DNA of 64,000 nucleotides from Thalassospira povalilytica (lineage in GTDB: Bacteria; Pseudomonadota; Alphaproteobacteria; Rhodospirillales; Thalassospiraceae), in contig NZ_PGTS01000001.1 in the NCBI RefSeq assembly GCF_002844235.1, positions 434,001 through 498,000 on the forward strand. The letters are read 5' to 3'. Below are positions 45,053 through 53,936 of the stretch, one piece after another. Below the pieces are notes generated by a model that saw nothing but the letters and a program-made list of their open reading frames with translations, did no database searches and was not told the DNA's origin. Position 1 is the first letter of the stretch. Each line of letters begins with the position of its first letter. The position numbers and the translations under genes were made by a program.

Positions 45053-46000
45053 TCAATCGAAATCGGCAGGTATTTGCGAATGATCGTGCGGCAGTTCCCC
45101 GAGATGCTGCTTCATCCATCTGACTTCCTCGGATGCGGTTTTGCCAAAGTGTCGTTTGAATTCCCGACTGAATTGCGACGTGCTGACATAACCGACCGTG
45201 TTGGCAACCTCTGCAACCGTCTGGCCTTGGCGTGCCAGCAACAGGCGTGCCTCATGAAGCCGCATGGATTTGATGTATTGGCCGGGGCTGCTGCCAAGGA
45301 GCCGCCGAAAATGTGCGTGATAGGATGGCACGCTCATTCCTGCATGGGATGCCAGGTCGGAAATCGATATCGGCTTGGTGAAATTCTCGCGCAGATAGCC
45401 AAGGCTGCGCATAATCCTTCCTGTGTTGCCACGTTGGGTCAGGGTCGCAATCATGTTGCTTCCTTGCGGGCCGCCCAAAATGCGGAAATACAATTCCCGC
45501 AACAGGCCATCGCCGAGGACGGCCGTTTCGACCGGGCTTTGCAGGGCGGTCAGCAACCTGCGCAGAACATCCTGTATTGCCGGGTCTATTTTGGTCGAGA
45601 TCAGCGTTTCGGCATCCGCCATCGCGGTGTTTTGCGCCCCGTGCTGTTCAAGCGTGTCAATCACTTCAGCCAGCAGCCGCATGTCAAAATCAAGATATAT
45701 GGCAAGCAATGGGCGTTCAGGACTGGCAGCAGACTCCATGCGAAAAGGCACAGGGACCGCGACGGCCAGATAATGCTCCTCGTCATATACAAAGACATCA
45801 CCATCAAAAATGCCGCGTTTGCTGCCCTGACAGACAAAGACGACGCCAGGCTGATACAGCACCGGAACATTGTGTAGCACGCTTTCACTGCGCAACACGC
45901 GCAGGCCTTCGATCGGCTGCTGGTTATAGCCCTCTTTGGGGGCAAGTGCCGCGGCGAGTTCGGCAAGGTTGGCGGTCGGGCGTTCGGTCATTGCGCTCAT
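45053..46000 (-). CDS. AraC-family transcriptional regulator
   Basis: A 315-residue regulator with an AraC-type N-terminal sensor domain (YQPGVVFVCQGSKRGIFDGD, VYDEEHYLAVAVPVPFRME) and two C-terminal HTH motifs (SISDLASHAGMSVPSYHAHF, TVAEVANTVGYVSTSQFSRE). This N-terminal type is found in regulators of alcohol/aldehyde genes. It is divergent from a short-chain dehydrogenase 107 bases away, the likely target. It is the common YqhC-like arrangement of an AraC regulator beside an oxidoreductase. Confidence 0.92.
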   Translation of the reverse strand: MSAMTERPTANLAELAAALAPKEGYNQQPIEGLRVLRSESVLHNVPVLYQPGVVFVCQGSKRGIFDGDVFVYDEEHYLAVAVPVPFRMESAASPERPLLAIYLDFDMRLLAEVIDTLEQHGAQNTAMADAETLISTKIDPAIQDVLRRLLTALQSPVETAVLGDGLLRELYFRILGGPQGSNMIATLTQRGNTGRIMRSLGYLRENFTKPISISDLASHAGMSVPSYHAHFRRLLGSSPGQYIKSMRLHEARLLLARQGQTVAEVANTVGYVSTSQFSREFKRHFGKTASEEVRWMKQHLGELPHDHSQIPADFD

Positions 46001-46107
46001 TCATAGGATTAGGCATCAGACTTAGCGTATCTGGCGTGTATTTCAGCCTGATTTGATAATATTTGACAATTTGCCATCTTATCAAGTCAATGAAAGGATC
46101 ACGTCTT

Positions 46108-46932
46108 ATGATCAAGCGCTTTTTCATAACCGGTGCCAATTCCGGTTTCGGGTTTGCCATCGCCAAAGCAGCCGTTGATGCAGGCCATATTGTGATTGGC
46201 ACCGTGCGTTCAGACGCCGCCCGTGCTTACCTGACGTCTGAACTGCCCGGTCTTTGTCCGGTGCAGATGGATGTCACCGATTTCGATGCTATTCCGGACA
46301 TTGTCGCGACGGCCGAACATGATTTCGGTCCTGTTGATGTTTTGATCAACAACGCTGGCTACGGCCATGAAGGCGTTCTGGAAGAATCCCCGCTTGATGA
46401 AATGCGTCGGCAGTTTGACGTCAATGTCTTTGGTGCGACTGCGGTGGCCAAGGCATTCTTGCCGCGTTTCCGTCAACGCCGTTCCGGTTCCATCGTCAAT
46501 ATCACGTCCATGGGTGGGCTGATAACCATGCCGGGTATTGCCTATTACTGTGGCAGCAAATTCGCCCTTCAGGGGATTTCAGAAGTGATGCGCGCTGAAA
46601 TGGCACCTTTTGGTGTGCATGTCACAGCGGTTTGTCCCGGTTCATTCAGAACCGACTGGGCCGGGCGGTCGATGGTACGAACAGATCGGTCAATCCCGGA
46701 TTATGACACCCTGTTCGAGCCGATCCGAAAGGCGCGTCTGGAAAAAAGCGGCAAACAATTGGGCAACCCCGACAAGCTGGCGCTTGCCGTGCTTGAACTG
46801 GTCGAAATGGATAACCCGCCCGCGCAGTTGCTGTTGGGCAGTGATGCCTATCAGTTGGTGTCCGATAAACTCAACCGCATGCAGGACGAAATCGCCCGAT
46901 ACAAGAATTTGACCCTCTCGACAGATGGCTAG
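46108..46932 (+). CDS. Short-chain dehydrogenase/reductase
   Basis: A 274-residue classical SDR oxidoreductase. Cofactor loop FITGANSGFGFAIAKAAVDA; NNAG in VDVLINNAGYGHEGVLEESP; catalytic Ser/Tyr/Lys in SIVNITSMGGLITMPGIAYY and YYCGSKFALQGISEVM. Many such proteins reduce aldehydes or ketones with NADPH. The ATG at 46108 has AAAGGA nine bases upstream; ATG 46090 is less likely. It is probably controlled by the divergent AraC regulator. Confidence 0.9.
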   Translation: MIKRFFITGANSGFGFAIAKAAVDAGHIVIGTVRSDAARAYLTSELPGLCPVQMDVTDFDAIPDIVATAEHDFGPVDVLINNAGYGHEGVLEESPLDEMRRQFDVNVFGATAVAKAFLPRFRQRRSGSIVNITSMGGLITMPGIAYYCGSKFALQGISEVMRAEMAPFGVHVTAVCPGSFRTDWAGRSMVRTDRSIPDYDTLFEPIRKARLEKSGKQLGNPDKLALAVLELVEMDNPPAQLLLGSDAYQLVSDKLNRMQDEIARYKNLTLSTDG

Positions 46933-46996
46933 ATATCAAGTCCGGCGGATCGCACATTGACAGAAAGGCACCATTCTGCCGGGCTGGGGGATCGTG

Positions 46997-47048
46997 CCTT
47001 TCCTTCTTTCCCCTTTCCCCTTTCCCCTTTCCCCTTTTCCCTCTTTCT
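46997..47048. repeat. 52-base pure pyrimidine tract with TTTCCCC repeats
   Basis: Every base from 46997 to 47048 on the plus strand is C or T. Four exact TTTCCCC units occupy 47007-47034. It lies between the convergent dehydrogenase and GST genes. Such tracts can form triplex (H-DNA) structures; that is a known property and not shown here. Confidence 0.9.
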
Positions 47049-47207
47049 GATGCCTCGATGCCTCCTGCCTGCCAGGGCCAGGACGGAATGCCTCGTTTAC
47101 GCGTGCTGAATGCAGGGGGCTTGCGCGACGGCGGTCGCGCTGGGGAGAAGTTATATTGTATGAGGAATTGGTGTCCTGATTTTACAATTTATTACAGGTG
47201 CTTACGC

Positions 47208-47858
47208 CTAATCGTGGGTTTGGCCGCTAAAGGTGGTTCGGGTCATGGATGGGCGGGTGCGGAAATCCTCATACCATTTGCTCAGGGTCGGGCGGCCGGT
47301 TTTGAAGTCGACCAGATCGCGAAAGGCGATCCAGTCAAGGCCGGTGGCAAGGGCGATATGGCCGATGGTGATCGGGTGTCGGGGATCAAGATGTGCTTCG
47401 AGATAGTCGAAGGTTTCGATCAGTTTGGCTTTCTGTCCGTCGGCCAGAGGCGGATAGCGTAAAGGTTCCGGGCGGCGCGCGGTTTCCCAGCGATACAGCA
47501 CCCCGGCATCGCACATGCCCTGTGCCAGGGCATGCAAACGCAAGGCATGCAGCCGTTTTGGCATCTTGTGGGGGATCAGCTTGCGCCCGCCATGCAGCCG
47601 GTCGAGATAGTCACAAATCACCAGTGAATCATAAAGCGTCATGCCATCTGGCAGGATCAGCACCGGCACCTTACCCAGCGGATTGGCGGCAAAGATCGCG
47701 TCATTGCGATTGGTCGGGCTGGTTTCGTGATGGATAACCTCAAGCCGGTTTTGCAGGCCCGCCTCGATGGCAAAGACCAGTACCTTGCGGGCAAAGGGCG
47801 AGTGGGTCTGATACAGAAGCTGGTGGTCGGGTTTTAAATCATCAGACTTTTGGGGCAT
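47208..47858 (-). CDS. Glutathione S-transferase family protein
   Basis: A 216-residue protein of the thioredoxin-fold plus helical-domain type. The N-terminal domain has LLYQTHSPFARKVLVFAIEA with a Ser at the glutathione-activating position, the cis-Pro NPLGKVPVLILPDG and LYDSLVICDYLDRLHGG (the Ser-containing glutathione-binding loop). The C-terminal helical domain includes IGHIALATGLDWIAFRDLVD. Substrate unknown. It ends between a convergent gene on one side and the ilvE terminator upstream. Confidence 0.9.
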   Translation of the reverse strand: MPQKSDDLKPDHQLLYQTHSPFARKVLVFAIEAGLQNRLEVIHHETSPTNRNDAIFAANPLGKVPVLILPDGMTLYDSLVICDYLDRLHGGRKLIPHKMPKRLHALRLHALAQGMCDAGVLYRWETARRPEPLRYPPLADGQKAKLIETFDYLEAHLDPRHPITIGHIALATGLDWIAFRDLVDFKTGRPTLSKWYEDFRTRPSMTRTTFSGQTHD

Positions 47859-47925
47859 CGATTTCGGCCTTGGCTGGGGGCTGCGTGCTTGAATGCGACT
47901 TAGCCATGCGGTTTGGTGGCAGGCA

Positions 47926-47955
47926 ATAAAAAACCCGGCCCATCAGGACCGGGTT
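47926..47955 (-). terminator. Rho-independent terminator of ilvE
   Basis: On the minus strand AACCCGG pairs with CCGGGTT and is followed by TTTTTATTG. It starts 48 bases beyond the ilvE stop. Confidence 0.82.
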
Positions 47956-48002
47956 GATTATTTGGCAAAATTTAATAATCGGTGCGATTATTAAATGCAG
48001 AC

Positions 48003-48899
48003 TTATTCGGCAGCGACAGCAGCTTTTTCGCCACGGACCAGCGCCATGTAATCTTCCATCAGCGTCTTGCAGACGGTGGCCGGGGTGAATTTGTACTGGC
48101 CGATTTCGGCAACCGGGGTGACTTCGGCCGCGGTGCCGGTCAGGAAGCATTCTTCGAAATCTGCCATTTCTTCGGGCATGATGGTCCGTTCAATGACTTC
48201 ATAACCGCGCGCTTTGGCAAGGCCGATCACGGTACGGCGGGTGATGCCATCCAGGAAGCAATCCGGGGTCGGGGTATGGATTTTGCCATCCTTGACAAAG
48301 AAGACGTTCGCACCGGTCGCCTCGGCGACATGACCACGGTAATCAAGCAGCAGGGCATCGGCATAACCCTTGCGCTCTGCCTCGTGCTTGGACAGGGTGC
48401 AGATCATGTAAAGACCGGCTGCCTTGGCGTTGGTCGGCGCGGTGTTCGGTGCCGGACGGGCCCATTTCGACAGGTCAAGGCGGATGCCCTTAAGACGTTC
48501 TTCCGGTGCGAAATAGCTCGGCCATTCCCAGCAGGCAATCGCCACATTGATGCGGGTCGACTGCGCGGAAACGCCCATCATTTCACTGCCACGCCAGGCA
48601 ATACGACGGATATAGCCTTCGGTAATGTTGTTGGCAGCAAGGGTTTCGATGACCGCATCATCAAGTTCCTTGGCGCCATATGGGATCTTCATATCCAGGA
48701 TTTCACCGGACTTGATCAGGCGTTCGCCATGTTCAGCCAGCTTGAAGACCTTGCCATTGTAGCAACGTTCACCTTCAAAAACCGCACTGCCATAATGGAC
48801 AGCGTGGCTCAGCACGTGCAAAGTGCTTTCACGCCAAGGTTTTAGTTCACCATTATACCAGATAAAACCATCACGGTTATCGAAGGTTGGAGTCGTCAT
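48003..48899 (-). CDS. ilvE: Branched-chain amino acid aminotransferase
   Basis: A 298-residue fold-type IV PLP enzyme for the last step of leucine, isoleucine and valine synthesis. Conserved: NRDGFIWYNGELKPWRESTL, LSHAVHYGSAVFEGERCYNG, the Lys-containing NAKAAGLYMICTLSKHEAER and ECFLTGTAAEVTPVAEIGQY. The length fits. It is divergent from a MarR-type regulator, a gene order I recall from related alphaproteobacteria. Confidence 0.94.
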   Translation of the reverse strand: MTTPTFDNRDGFIWYNGELKPWRESTLHVLSHAVHYGSAVFEGERCYNGKVFKLAEHGERLIKSGEILDMKIPYGAKELDDAVIETLAANNITEGYIRRIAWRGSEMMGVSAQSTRINVAIACWEWPSYFAPEERLKGIRLDLSKWARPAPNTAPTNAKAAGLYMICTLSKHEAERKGYADALLLDYRGHVAEATGANVFFVKDGKIHTPTPDCFLDGITRRTVIGLAKARGYEVIERTIMPEEMADFEECFLTGTAAEVTPVAEIGQYKFTPATVCKTLMEDYMALVRGEKAAVAAE

Positions 48900-49012
48900 T
48901 TGCCAAATTCCAATTCAAAATCGTTCCTGGACGTAACTTTATGTCCTTATTTGTCTGGTCGAAGTAACATTCATAGATTAATATGTCAATAAAACTGACT
49001 TAACGGATAAGC

Positions 49013-49528
49013 ATGGCAGATATCTCTACACGTAAAGTCAATCCGCTTTTCCTGCGGGAAGAAGAGCTTAGGCAGGGCATCGAATTGCTGTTCTATGCCT
49101 ATCGCGATTTCACCGCGGTCGCGGACCAGATGCTTGAGCAATATAATTTCGGGCGCGCCCATCACCGGGTCATTTATTTCGTCAGCCGCAATCCCGGAAT
49201 TACTGTCAGTGATCTGTTGTCGATTCTGAAAATCACCAAACAGTCGCTGTCACGCGTGCTGGGCCAGTTGGTGCGCGAAGGGTTTATCGAACAGCGCACC
49301 GGATTGCAGGACCGCAGACAGCGTTTGCTGACCCTGACCGAAAAGGGGGAGGCACTTGAACGCGAACTGACCGAAAAGCAGCGTGCCCTGATTGCCGCGG
49401 CCTATCGCGAAGCGGGGGCAGAATCGGTTGAAGGTTTCCGCAAGGTGATGCTTGGCATGCTGGGCGAGGAAGACCGCAAGCGGTTCGGCGATGATGGCCC
49501 GACCGGATTGCGCCAGCGCGCCGGGTAA
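49013..49528 (+). CDS. MarR-family transcriptional regulator
   Basis: A 171-residue winged-helix regulator. The core is YNFGRAHHRVIYFVSRNPGI, VSDLLSILKITKQSLSRVLG (recognition helix) and QRTGLQDRRQRLLTLTEKGE, the wing. Dimer helices lie at both ends. It is divergent from ilvE (113 bases apart) and upstream of a two-component pair; control of ilvE is plausible. The ligand is unknown. Confidence 0.92.
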   Translation: MADISTRKVNPLFLREEELRQGIELLFYAYRDFTAVADQMLEQYNFGRAHHRVIYFVSRNPGITVSDLLSILKITKQSLSRVLGQLVREGFIEQRTGLQDRRQRLLTLTEKGEALERELTEKQRALIAAAYREAGAESVEGFRKVMLGMLGEEDRKRFGDDGPTGLRQRAG

Positions 49529-50060
49529 AAACGCGCCGGTTAAAAAGCCGCTGCTTGCGGCGTGCGGCTTCTGGTGGCCGGAGCTTGATCCAGATCCAGA
49601 TCCAGATCCAGATTCTGATCCTGATCCTGATCCTGATCCTGATGGTTCTGATCGCTGGGCCCGATGCGCGATGCCCTATAGCGGACGCCCTGTGGTGGAT
49701 GTTGGGGGCTTGTGTCGGGGCCTGACGGCGGTGGAAACGCCCCGGTGGTATGGCCGCGTCATTATGGCCGCATCCCAATTATGGCCGTATCGCAGCCGCG
49801 TCCCGGCCGTATCACAGTCGGATTATAGCCGCGCCGTGGGTGGGGATCGCGTCGGGATGGCGGGGCGTTGCGCCGATGTTTGATCCGGAAAACTCAATTA
49901 CGCCATATATTGATATATAAAGTGTCTTGCGTCGGTGGCGCGGGGCACTTTATTGCATGGTTCCATGGTCTTGGCGCCTTGATCCTTACGCTTTTGAAAC
50001 ACTTTATCGCCAAGTTACTGGGCATTGAATGAGATTGATCTCGATCGTTGGGGGCCTGCA
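49529..50060. other. Repeat-bearing spacer before the two-component operon
   Basis: About 530 bases without a supported gene. It contains the GATCC-type repeat at 49587-49640, and farther on the similar blocks ACTTTATTGC (49947-49956) and ACTTTATCGC (50001-50010), 54 bases apart, which could be response-regulator sites. A 143-codon ORF through the repeat encodes an Asp-Pro run and is not credible. Confidence 0.55.
49587..49640. repeat. Compound hexamer repeat (GATCCA / GATCCT)
   Basis: Nine hexamers: GATCCA four times, GATTCT once, GATCCT four times. In one frame it would read Asp-Pro repeats, but no gene covers it convincingly. The unit changes halfway. Confidence 0.92.
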
Positions 50061-50789
50061 ATGACTGGTGCTGATCAGCCACATATTCTGGTGGTCGATG
50101 ATGATGATCGCCTGCGTGATTTGCTGACCCGCTATCTTGGTGAAAACGGGTTTTCTGTCTCGGCTGCGCGGGATGCGGCCCATGCACGGGCAAGCCTGGC
50201 CGGGTTGCAATTTGATCTGATCGTTCTTGATGTCCTGATGCCCGGTGAAAAGGGTGTTGATCTTGCGCGCAGTCTGCGCGAATCAGGATCGAAAGTACCG
50301 ATCCTTTTGCTGACCGCCCTGTCGGAAACCGAGGACCGGATTGCCGGGCTTGAAGCCGGAGTTGATGACTATCTGGCCAAACCGTTCGAGCCGCGCGAAC
50401 TGGTTCTGCGGATCGAGGCGATCCTGCGCCGTTACGGGGAACAGCCCGAACCGGTCGAACCTGCCACAGAGATTGCCCGATCCGATATTGTATGTTTTGG
50501 TCGCTTCAGCTTTGATCTTGGCAAAATGACACTGCAATGCGAGGGCGAGCATGTCTATCTGACAACCGCCGAGCAGGCGTTGCTGGCCGCCCTGATCAAG
50601 CGGCGTGGACAAACCACGTCACGCGAACAACTTCATGAAATGATCAGCGGCAATGCCGTTGATCCGGCGGCGTCGCGCAGTATTGATGTGCAGGTGACCC
50701 GTCTTCGTCGCAAATTCGAAGAAGACCCGAAACAACCAAGATACTTGCAGACAGTACGTGGTCGGGGCTATGTCCTTTATGCCGATTGA
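50061..50789 (+). CDS. OmpR-family response regulator
   Basis: A 242-residue regulator. The receiver has acidic DDDD near residue 13, the phospho-acceptor D57 in LIVLDVLMPG, and the Lys in VDDYLAKPFEPRELVLRI. The winged-helix DNA-binding domain includes LTTAEQALLAALIKRRGQTT and VQVTRLRRKFEEDPKQPRYL with TVRGRGYVLYA. The ATG at 50061 is preferred to the TTG at 50025. It is 51 bases before its probable partner kinase. The inducing signal is unknown; OmpR-type pairs in this order are often linked to envelope or osmotic responses. Confidence 0.94.
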   Translation: MTGADQPHILVVDDDDRLRDLLTRYLGENGFSVSAARDAAHARASLAGLQFDLIVLDVLMPGEKGVDLARSLRESGSKVPILLLTALSETEDRIAGLEAGVDDYLAKPFEPRELVLRIEAILRRYGEQPEPVEPATEIARSDIVCFGRFSFDLGKMTLQCEGEHVYLTTAEQALLAALIKRRGQTTSREQLHEMISGNAVDPAASRSIDVQVTRLRRKFEEDPKQPRYLQTVRGRGYVLYAD

Positions 50790-50840
50790 GCAAGATCCGA
50801 GAACGAGACGGTGGTGCTGAAATGAACAGGGAATTGCACT

Positions 50841-52175
50841 GTGGGTAGTGAACAAAAAAGCCCGATCAAGTCATTGATGCCGACGGGCCTTTTGGGGCGG
50901 TCGTTGCTGATTCTGATGACGCCGATGCTGTTGCTGCAAATCGTCACCGTTCTGATCTTTTTCGAACGTCACTGGGATACGGTTGCCCGCCAGCTGAGCC
51001 GCGGGCTTGCGGGCGATGTTGCCTATGTCATTGACTATCTGAACGAATATCCCGACGAGGATCATTATCGTTCCTTGCAGCATTCCGCGCGTGCGCATAT
51101 GCAGCTTGATATCGTTTTCGAACCCAACGAAATTCTGGGCGAGCAAACACTCGATCCCCCGCTTGGACTGGTGTCGGAGGAACTTTTCGTCGCGCTGAGC
51201 GAGCGGGTGCAGCGGCCATTCTATTTCAATCTTGATCTGGATAACCGCCGCCTGGAAATCCGGGTGCAGTTCAAGGAAGGTGTCCTGTCGATCGTCGCAC
51301 CGCGCAAACGGCTTTACAGTTCGACGACCTATATCTTCTTTATGTGGATCGCCGGTTCTGCGCTGATCCTGTATGGGGTTGCCGTGATCTTCATGCGCAA
51401 TCAGGTACGGCCGATCCGCCGTCTGGCCAAGGCCGCCGATCAGTTCGGCCGCGGGGTCGAGGTTGGCGATTTCAAACCCGAAGGGGCAGCCGAAGTCCGG
51501 ATGGCGGCAACGTCGTTTATGTCGATGCGTGACCGCATTGCCCGCCATCTGTCGCAAAGAACCGCACTTCTGGCCGGGGTGTCGCATGACTTGCGGACAC
51601 CACTGACCCGCATGAAGCTTGAGCTTGCCATGCAGCAATCATCGCCCGGTGTCGATGCCCTGAAACAGGATGTGATCGATATGGAGCGCATGGTTGATGC
51701 CTATCTGGCATTCGCGCGCGGCGAAGAAGGCGAAAAAGCCGAGACAACCGATATCGGCAAGCTTCTGACCGATCAGGTCGGCGAGGCCCTTCGCGACGGG
51801 CAGCAGATCGATCTTCATATCGAAGACAGTCTGGAAATGGATGTGCGACCGCAATCCCTGCGCCGCTGCATTTCCAACATCATGTCCAATGCCGGGCGTT
51901 ATGCCAACAATCTGTCGGTCCGGGCCGGTCGCCGTGGTCAGGATTATGAGATCGTGTTTGATGATGACGGGCCGGGCATCCCGGCCGAAAAGCGCGAAGA
52001 AGTCTTCAAACCGTTTTACCGGCTTGAGGAATCGCGCAATCAGGCAACCGGCGGGGTCGGGCTTGGCATGACCATCGCACGTGATTCCGCGCGCGGCCAT
52101 GGCGGTGATGTGTATCTTGAAGATGCACCGGGTGGTGGCCTTCGTGTGCGTCTGGTACTGCCGATCGGCAATTGA
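50841..52175 (+). CDS. EnvZ-like sensor histidine kinase
   Basis: A 444-residue inner-membrane kinase starting with GTG. Membrane helices lie at about 19-40 and 163-184 with a periplasmic domain between; a HAMP segment follows (NQVRPIRRLAKAADQFGRGV). The H box is GVSHDLRTPLTRMKLELAMQ with phospho-acceptor H249; N box in RCISNIMSNAGRYANNL, then G boxes VFDDDGPGIPAEKREEVFKP and GGVGLGMTIARDSARGHGGD. It phosphorylates the upstream response regulator. A clear terminator follows. Confidence 0.94.
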   Translation: MGSEQKSPIKSLMPTGLLGRSLLILMTPMLLLQIVTVLIFFERHWDTVARQLSRGLAGDVAYVIDYLNEYPDEDHYRSLQHSARAHMQLDIVFEPNEILGEQTLDPPLGLVSEELFVALSERVQRPFYFNLDLDNRRLEIRVQFKEGVLSIVAPRKRLYSSTTYIFFMWIAGSALILYGVAVIFMRNQVRPIRRLAKAADQFGRGVEVGDFKPEGAAEVRMAATSFMSMRDRIARHLSQRTALLAGVSHDLRTPLTRMKLELAMQQSSPGVDALKQDVIDMERMVDAYLAFARGEEGEKAETTDIGKLLTDQVGEALRDGQQIDLHIEDSLEMDVRPQSLRRCISNIMSNAGRYANNLSVRAGRRGQDYEIVFDDDGPGIPAEKREEVFKPFYRLEESRNQATGGVGLGMTIARDSARGHGGDVYLEDAPGGGLRVRLVLPIGN

Positions 52176-52192
52176 TCGCGCAATAGCAAAGC

Positions 52193-52222
52193 AAAAGCCC
52201 CGCCAAATCGCGGGGCTTTTTT
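52193..52222 (+). terminator. Rho-independent terminator of the two-component operon
   Basis: AAAAGCCCCG and CGGGGCTTTT form a perfect stem around a short loop followed by TTG, 18 bases after the kinase stop. Confidence 0.88.
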
Positions 52223-52285
52223 GTTGCCAGATCCATGCCGGTTTCAGGCATGCGGCAGATGGCGCAATCACCGGGAACGGCGCGC

Positions 52286-52981
52286 TTAAAAGAAAGTCGC
52301 GATTTCCGACAGGTCCTTTTTCTCGGTCGCGTGGGCCGGGATTGTGGCGTCGGATGCGGGATAGCCGGTGACAAGCAGGATATAGGGTTTGTTGTGATCG
52401 GGCCGGCCACAGATTTCGGTCAGGAAGCTCATCGGGTTTGGCGTGTGGGTCAGAGTGGCAAGACCGGCACGATGCAGGGCGGCAATCAGAAAACCCGTGG
52501 CGATCGATACCGATTCCGGCACGTAATAGTTCTTGCGCAACTTGCCATCGGCAGAGGTGCTTTTGCGTTCGCCAAAGATGCAAATCAGCCAGGGTGCGGT
52601 TTCAAGGAACGGTTTGCTGTCATCGGTTCCCAGCGGTTTGAGGGCATCAAGCCATTCTTCGCCAGCGCGGCCTTCGTAAAAGGCGCGTTCTTCTTCCTCG
52701 GCAGCAAGACGGATTTGCTTTTTCATCGCCGGATCGCCGATCACCGAGAAATGCCATGGCTGATGATTGGCGCCATTCGGTGCAGTACCAGCAGCGCGAA
52801 TGCAGGTTTCAATAATGTCGCGCGGCACCGGGCGGTCGGAAAAATCGCGCACGGTATGGCGCGTTTTGATGTCGTCATAAAAGGCCTGCGCACGGGCCCG
52901 CATGTCGGCAATGTCATATTCCCGATAGTCGGGCAGGGGGATCGGCACAAATTCGGTGGTGAGTTTCTTGGCGGCTGACAT
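52286..52981 (-). CDS. Nitroreductase family protein (iodotyrosine deiodinase-like)
   Basis: A 231-residue FMN-dependent oxidoreductase. The FMN-binding start [20 protein letters not shown] and the segment [20 protein letters not shown] resemble the IYD/HUB branch of the family; later [20 protein letters not shown] and a C-terminal [13 protein letters not shown] are normal. Substrate unknown, perhaps halogenated or nitro aromatic compounds. The promoter region holds ATTGTCAGACAAT, 29 bases upstream of the start, matching the operator expected for the adjacent GntR protein. Confidence 0.9.
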   Translation of the reverse strand: MSAAKKLTTEFVPIPLPDYREYDIADMRARAQAFYDDIKTRHTVRDFSDRPVPRDIIETCIRAAGTAPNGANHQPWHFSVIGDPAMKKQIRLAAEEEERAFYEGRAGEEWLDALKPLGTDDSKPFLETAPWLICIFGERKSTSADGKLRKNYYVPESVSIATGFLIAALHRAGLATLTHTPNPMSFLTEICGRPDHNKPYILLVTGYPASDATIPAHATEKKDLSEIATFF

Positions 52982-53009
52982 GACGCTTCCTGAAATGTTG
53001 TTAGTTTAA

Positions 53010-53022
53010 ATTGTCAGACAAT
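53010..53022. promoter_or_regulatory. FadR-type GntR operator (nitroreductase copy)
   Basis: ATTGTCAGACAAT is a perfect 13-base palindrome and fits the TNGTNNNACNA consensus of the FadR subfamily. An identical copy stands at 54040-54052. Confidence 0.75.
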
Positions 53023-53060
53023 CGTAAATGTGATGGTCAGAGCCAGCAAGCGATAAAATA

Positions 53061-53150
53061 TGCCTTGCCTTGCCTTGCCTTGCCTTGCCTTGCCTTGCCG
53101 TGCCGTGCCGTGCCGTGCCGTGCCGTGCCGTGCCGTGCCGTGTCGTGTCG
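53061..53150. repeat. Compound pentamer microsatellite (TGCCT)7(TGCCG)9(TGTCG)2
   Basis: Eighteen consecutive 5-base units over 90 bases: TGCCT seven times, TGCCG nine times, TGTCG twice. It lies between the gntR 3' end and the nitroreductase operator, 80 bases upstream of the nitroreductase start codon. This is the longest and purest repeat in the window. Confidence 0.97.
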
Positions 53151-53252
53151 GGAAGGGGATGCTATGGGATGTGAGAGCCGCACCCGTCCTGTTGTCAGTG
53201 CAGTGGGCGGGGGAAGCATTGGAGGCCGGTTTTTTTGGATGCTGCGCGGCAG

Positions 53253-53936
53253 TCAGTCGGACGCCGGGGCGCCGAAATGGTCATCTGACAGGGCCTGGAC
53301 CAGCTGTCTGGATTGATCGATATGGTCGATCATGATGGCTTCGGCCTGTTTGGCATCATTGGCCCTTACGGCTTCGAGCAACTGACGGTGGGCGGCATTG
53401 GTTGCCAGGACCTTTTCATCGGCAACCAGAACCCGAAATTGCAGCCAATAGACATTGTTGGCGATCCGGCGGAGCTGTTCACGGAGCAATTCATTCTTGC
53501 TGACATCGGCAAACAGCATGTGAAAGGCAAGGTTATGGCGCGACATGGCATTAAGGTCACGCGATGCTTCGGCCGCATCAAGCGCGGTCTGGATGGTTTC
53601 AAGCGGTGTGATCGCCGATGCAAGGACCGGGGTTGCCAGACGGACAGCCAATCCTTCAAGCGCACCGCGCACGGTGAAAAGATCATCAACTTCGCGCCTT
53701 GTCATGTGACGAACACTGACCCCGCGATAGGGCTGGGATGACAGCAGGCCGTCCGAGCTGAGCTGACGGAAGGCTTCGCGTACCGAGGGGCGGCTGACAT
53801 TGAGCTTTTTGGCAAAATCGATTTCCGTCAGCCGTTGTCCGGGCACCAGACGTCCTTCGCGAATGGCGCTGGTAATCGCATCCGCGATTTGCTGAACAGT
53901 CAGCGGGTCGGAGTTTTCGGCAACGGATTGCGTCAT
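53253..53936 (-). CDS. GntR-family regulator (FadR subfamily, FCD domain)
   Basis: A 227-residue regulator. The N-terminal winged HTH covers IADAITSAIREGRLVPGQRL and FAKKLNVSRPSVREAFRQLS. The C-terminal FCD domain has VDDLFTVRGALEGLAVRLAT, the metal-binding-type His in SRHNLAFHMLFADVS and a final H-bearing AHRQLLEAVRANDAKQAEAI. FadR-type proteins bind TNGTNNNACNA and respond to organic acids. Two identical such sites lie before this gene and before the downstream nitroreductase, so it probably controls both, including itself. Confidence 0.93.
   Translation of the reverse strand: MTQSVAENSDPLTVQQIADAITSAIREGRLVPGQRLTEIDFAKKLNVSRPSVREAFRQLSSDGLLSSQPYRGVSVRHMTRREVDDLFTVRGALEGLAVRLATPVLASAITPLETIQTALDAAEASRDLNAMSRHNLAFHMLFADVSKNELLREQLRRIANNVYWLQFRVLVADEKVLATNAAHRQLLEAVRANDAKQAEAIMIDHIDQSRQLVQALSDDHFGAPASD

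Noticed and set aside
49452-49883. Possible 143-residue protein with Asp-Pro repeats
   Set aside because: It overlaps the end of the MarR gene and consists mainly of the GATCC-type repeat; no support outside it.
53061-53150. CRISPR-like array
   Set aside because: Units are 5 bases and contiguous, with no spacers and no cas genes nearby; it is a microsatellite.
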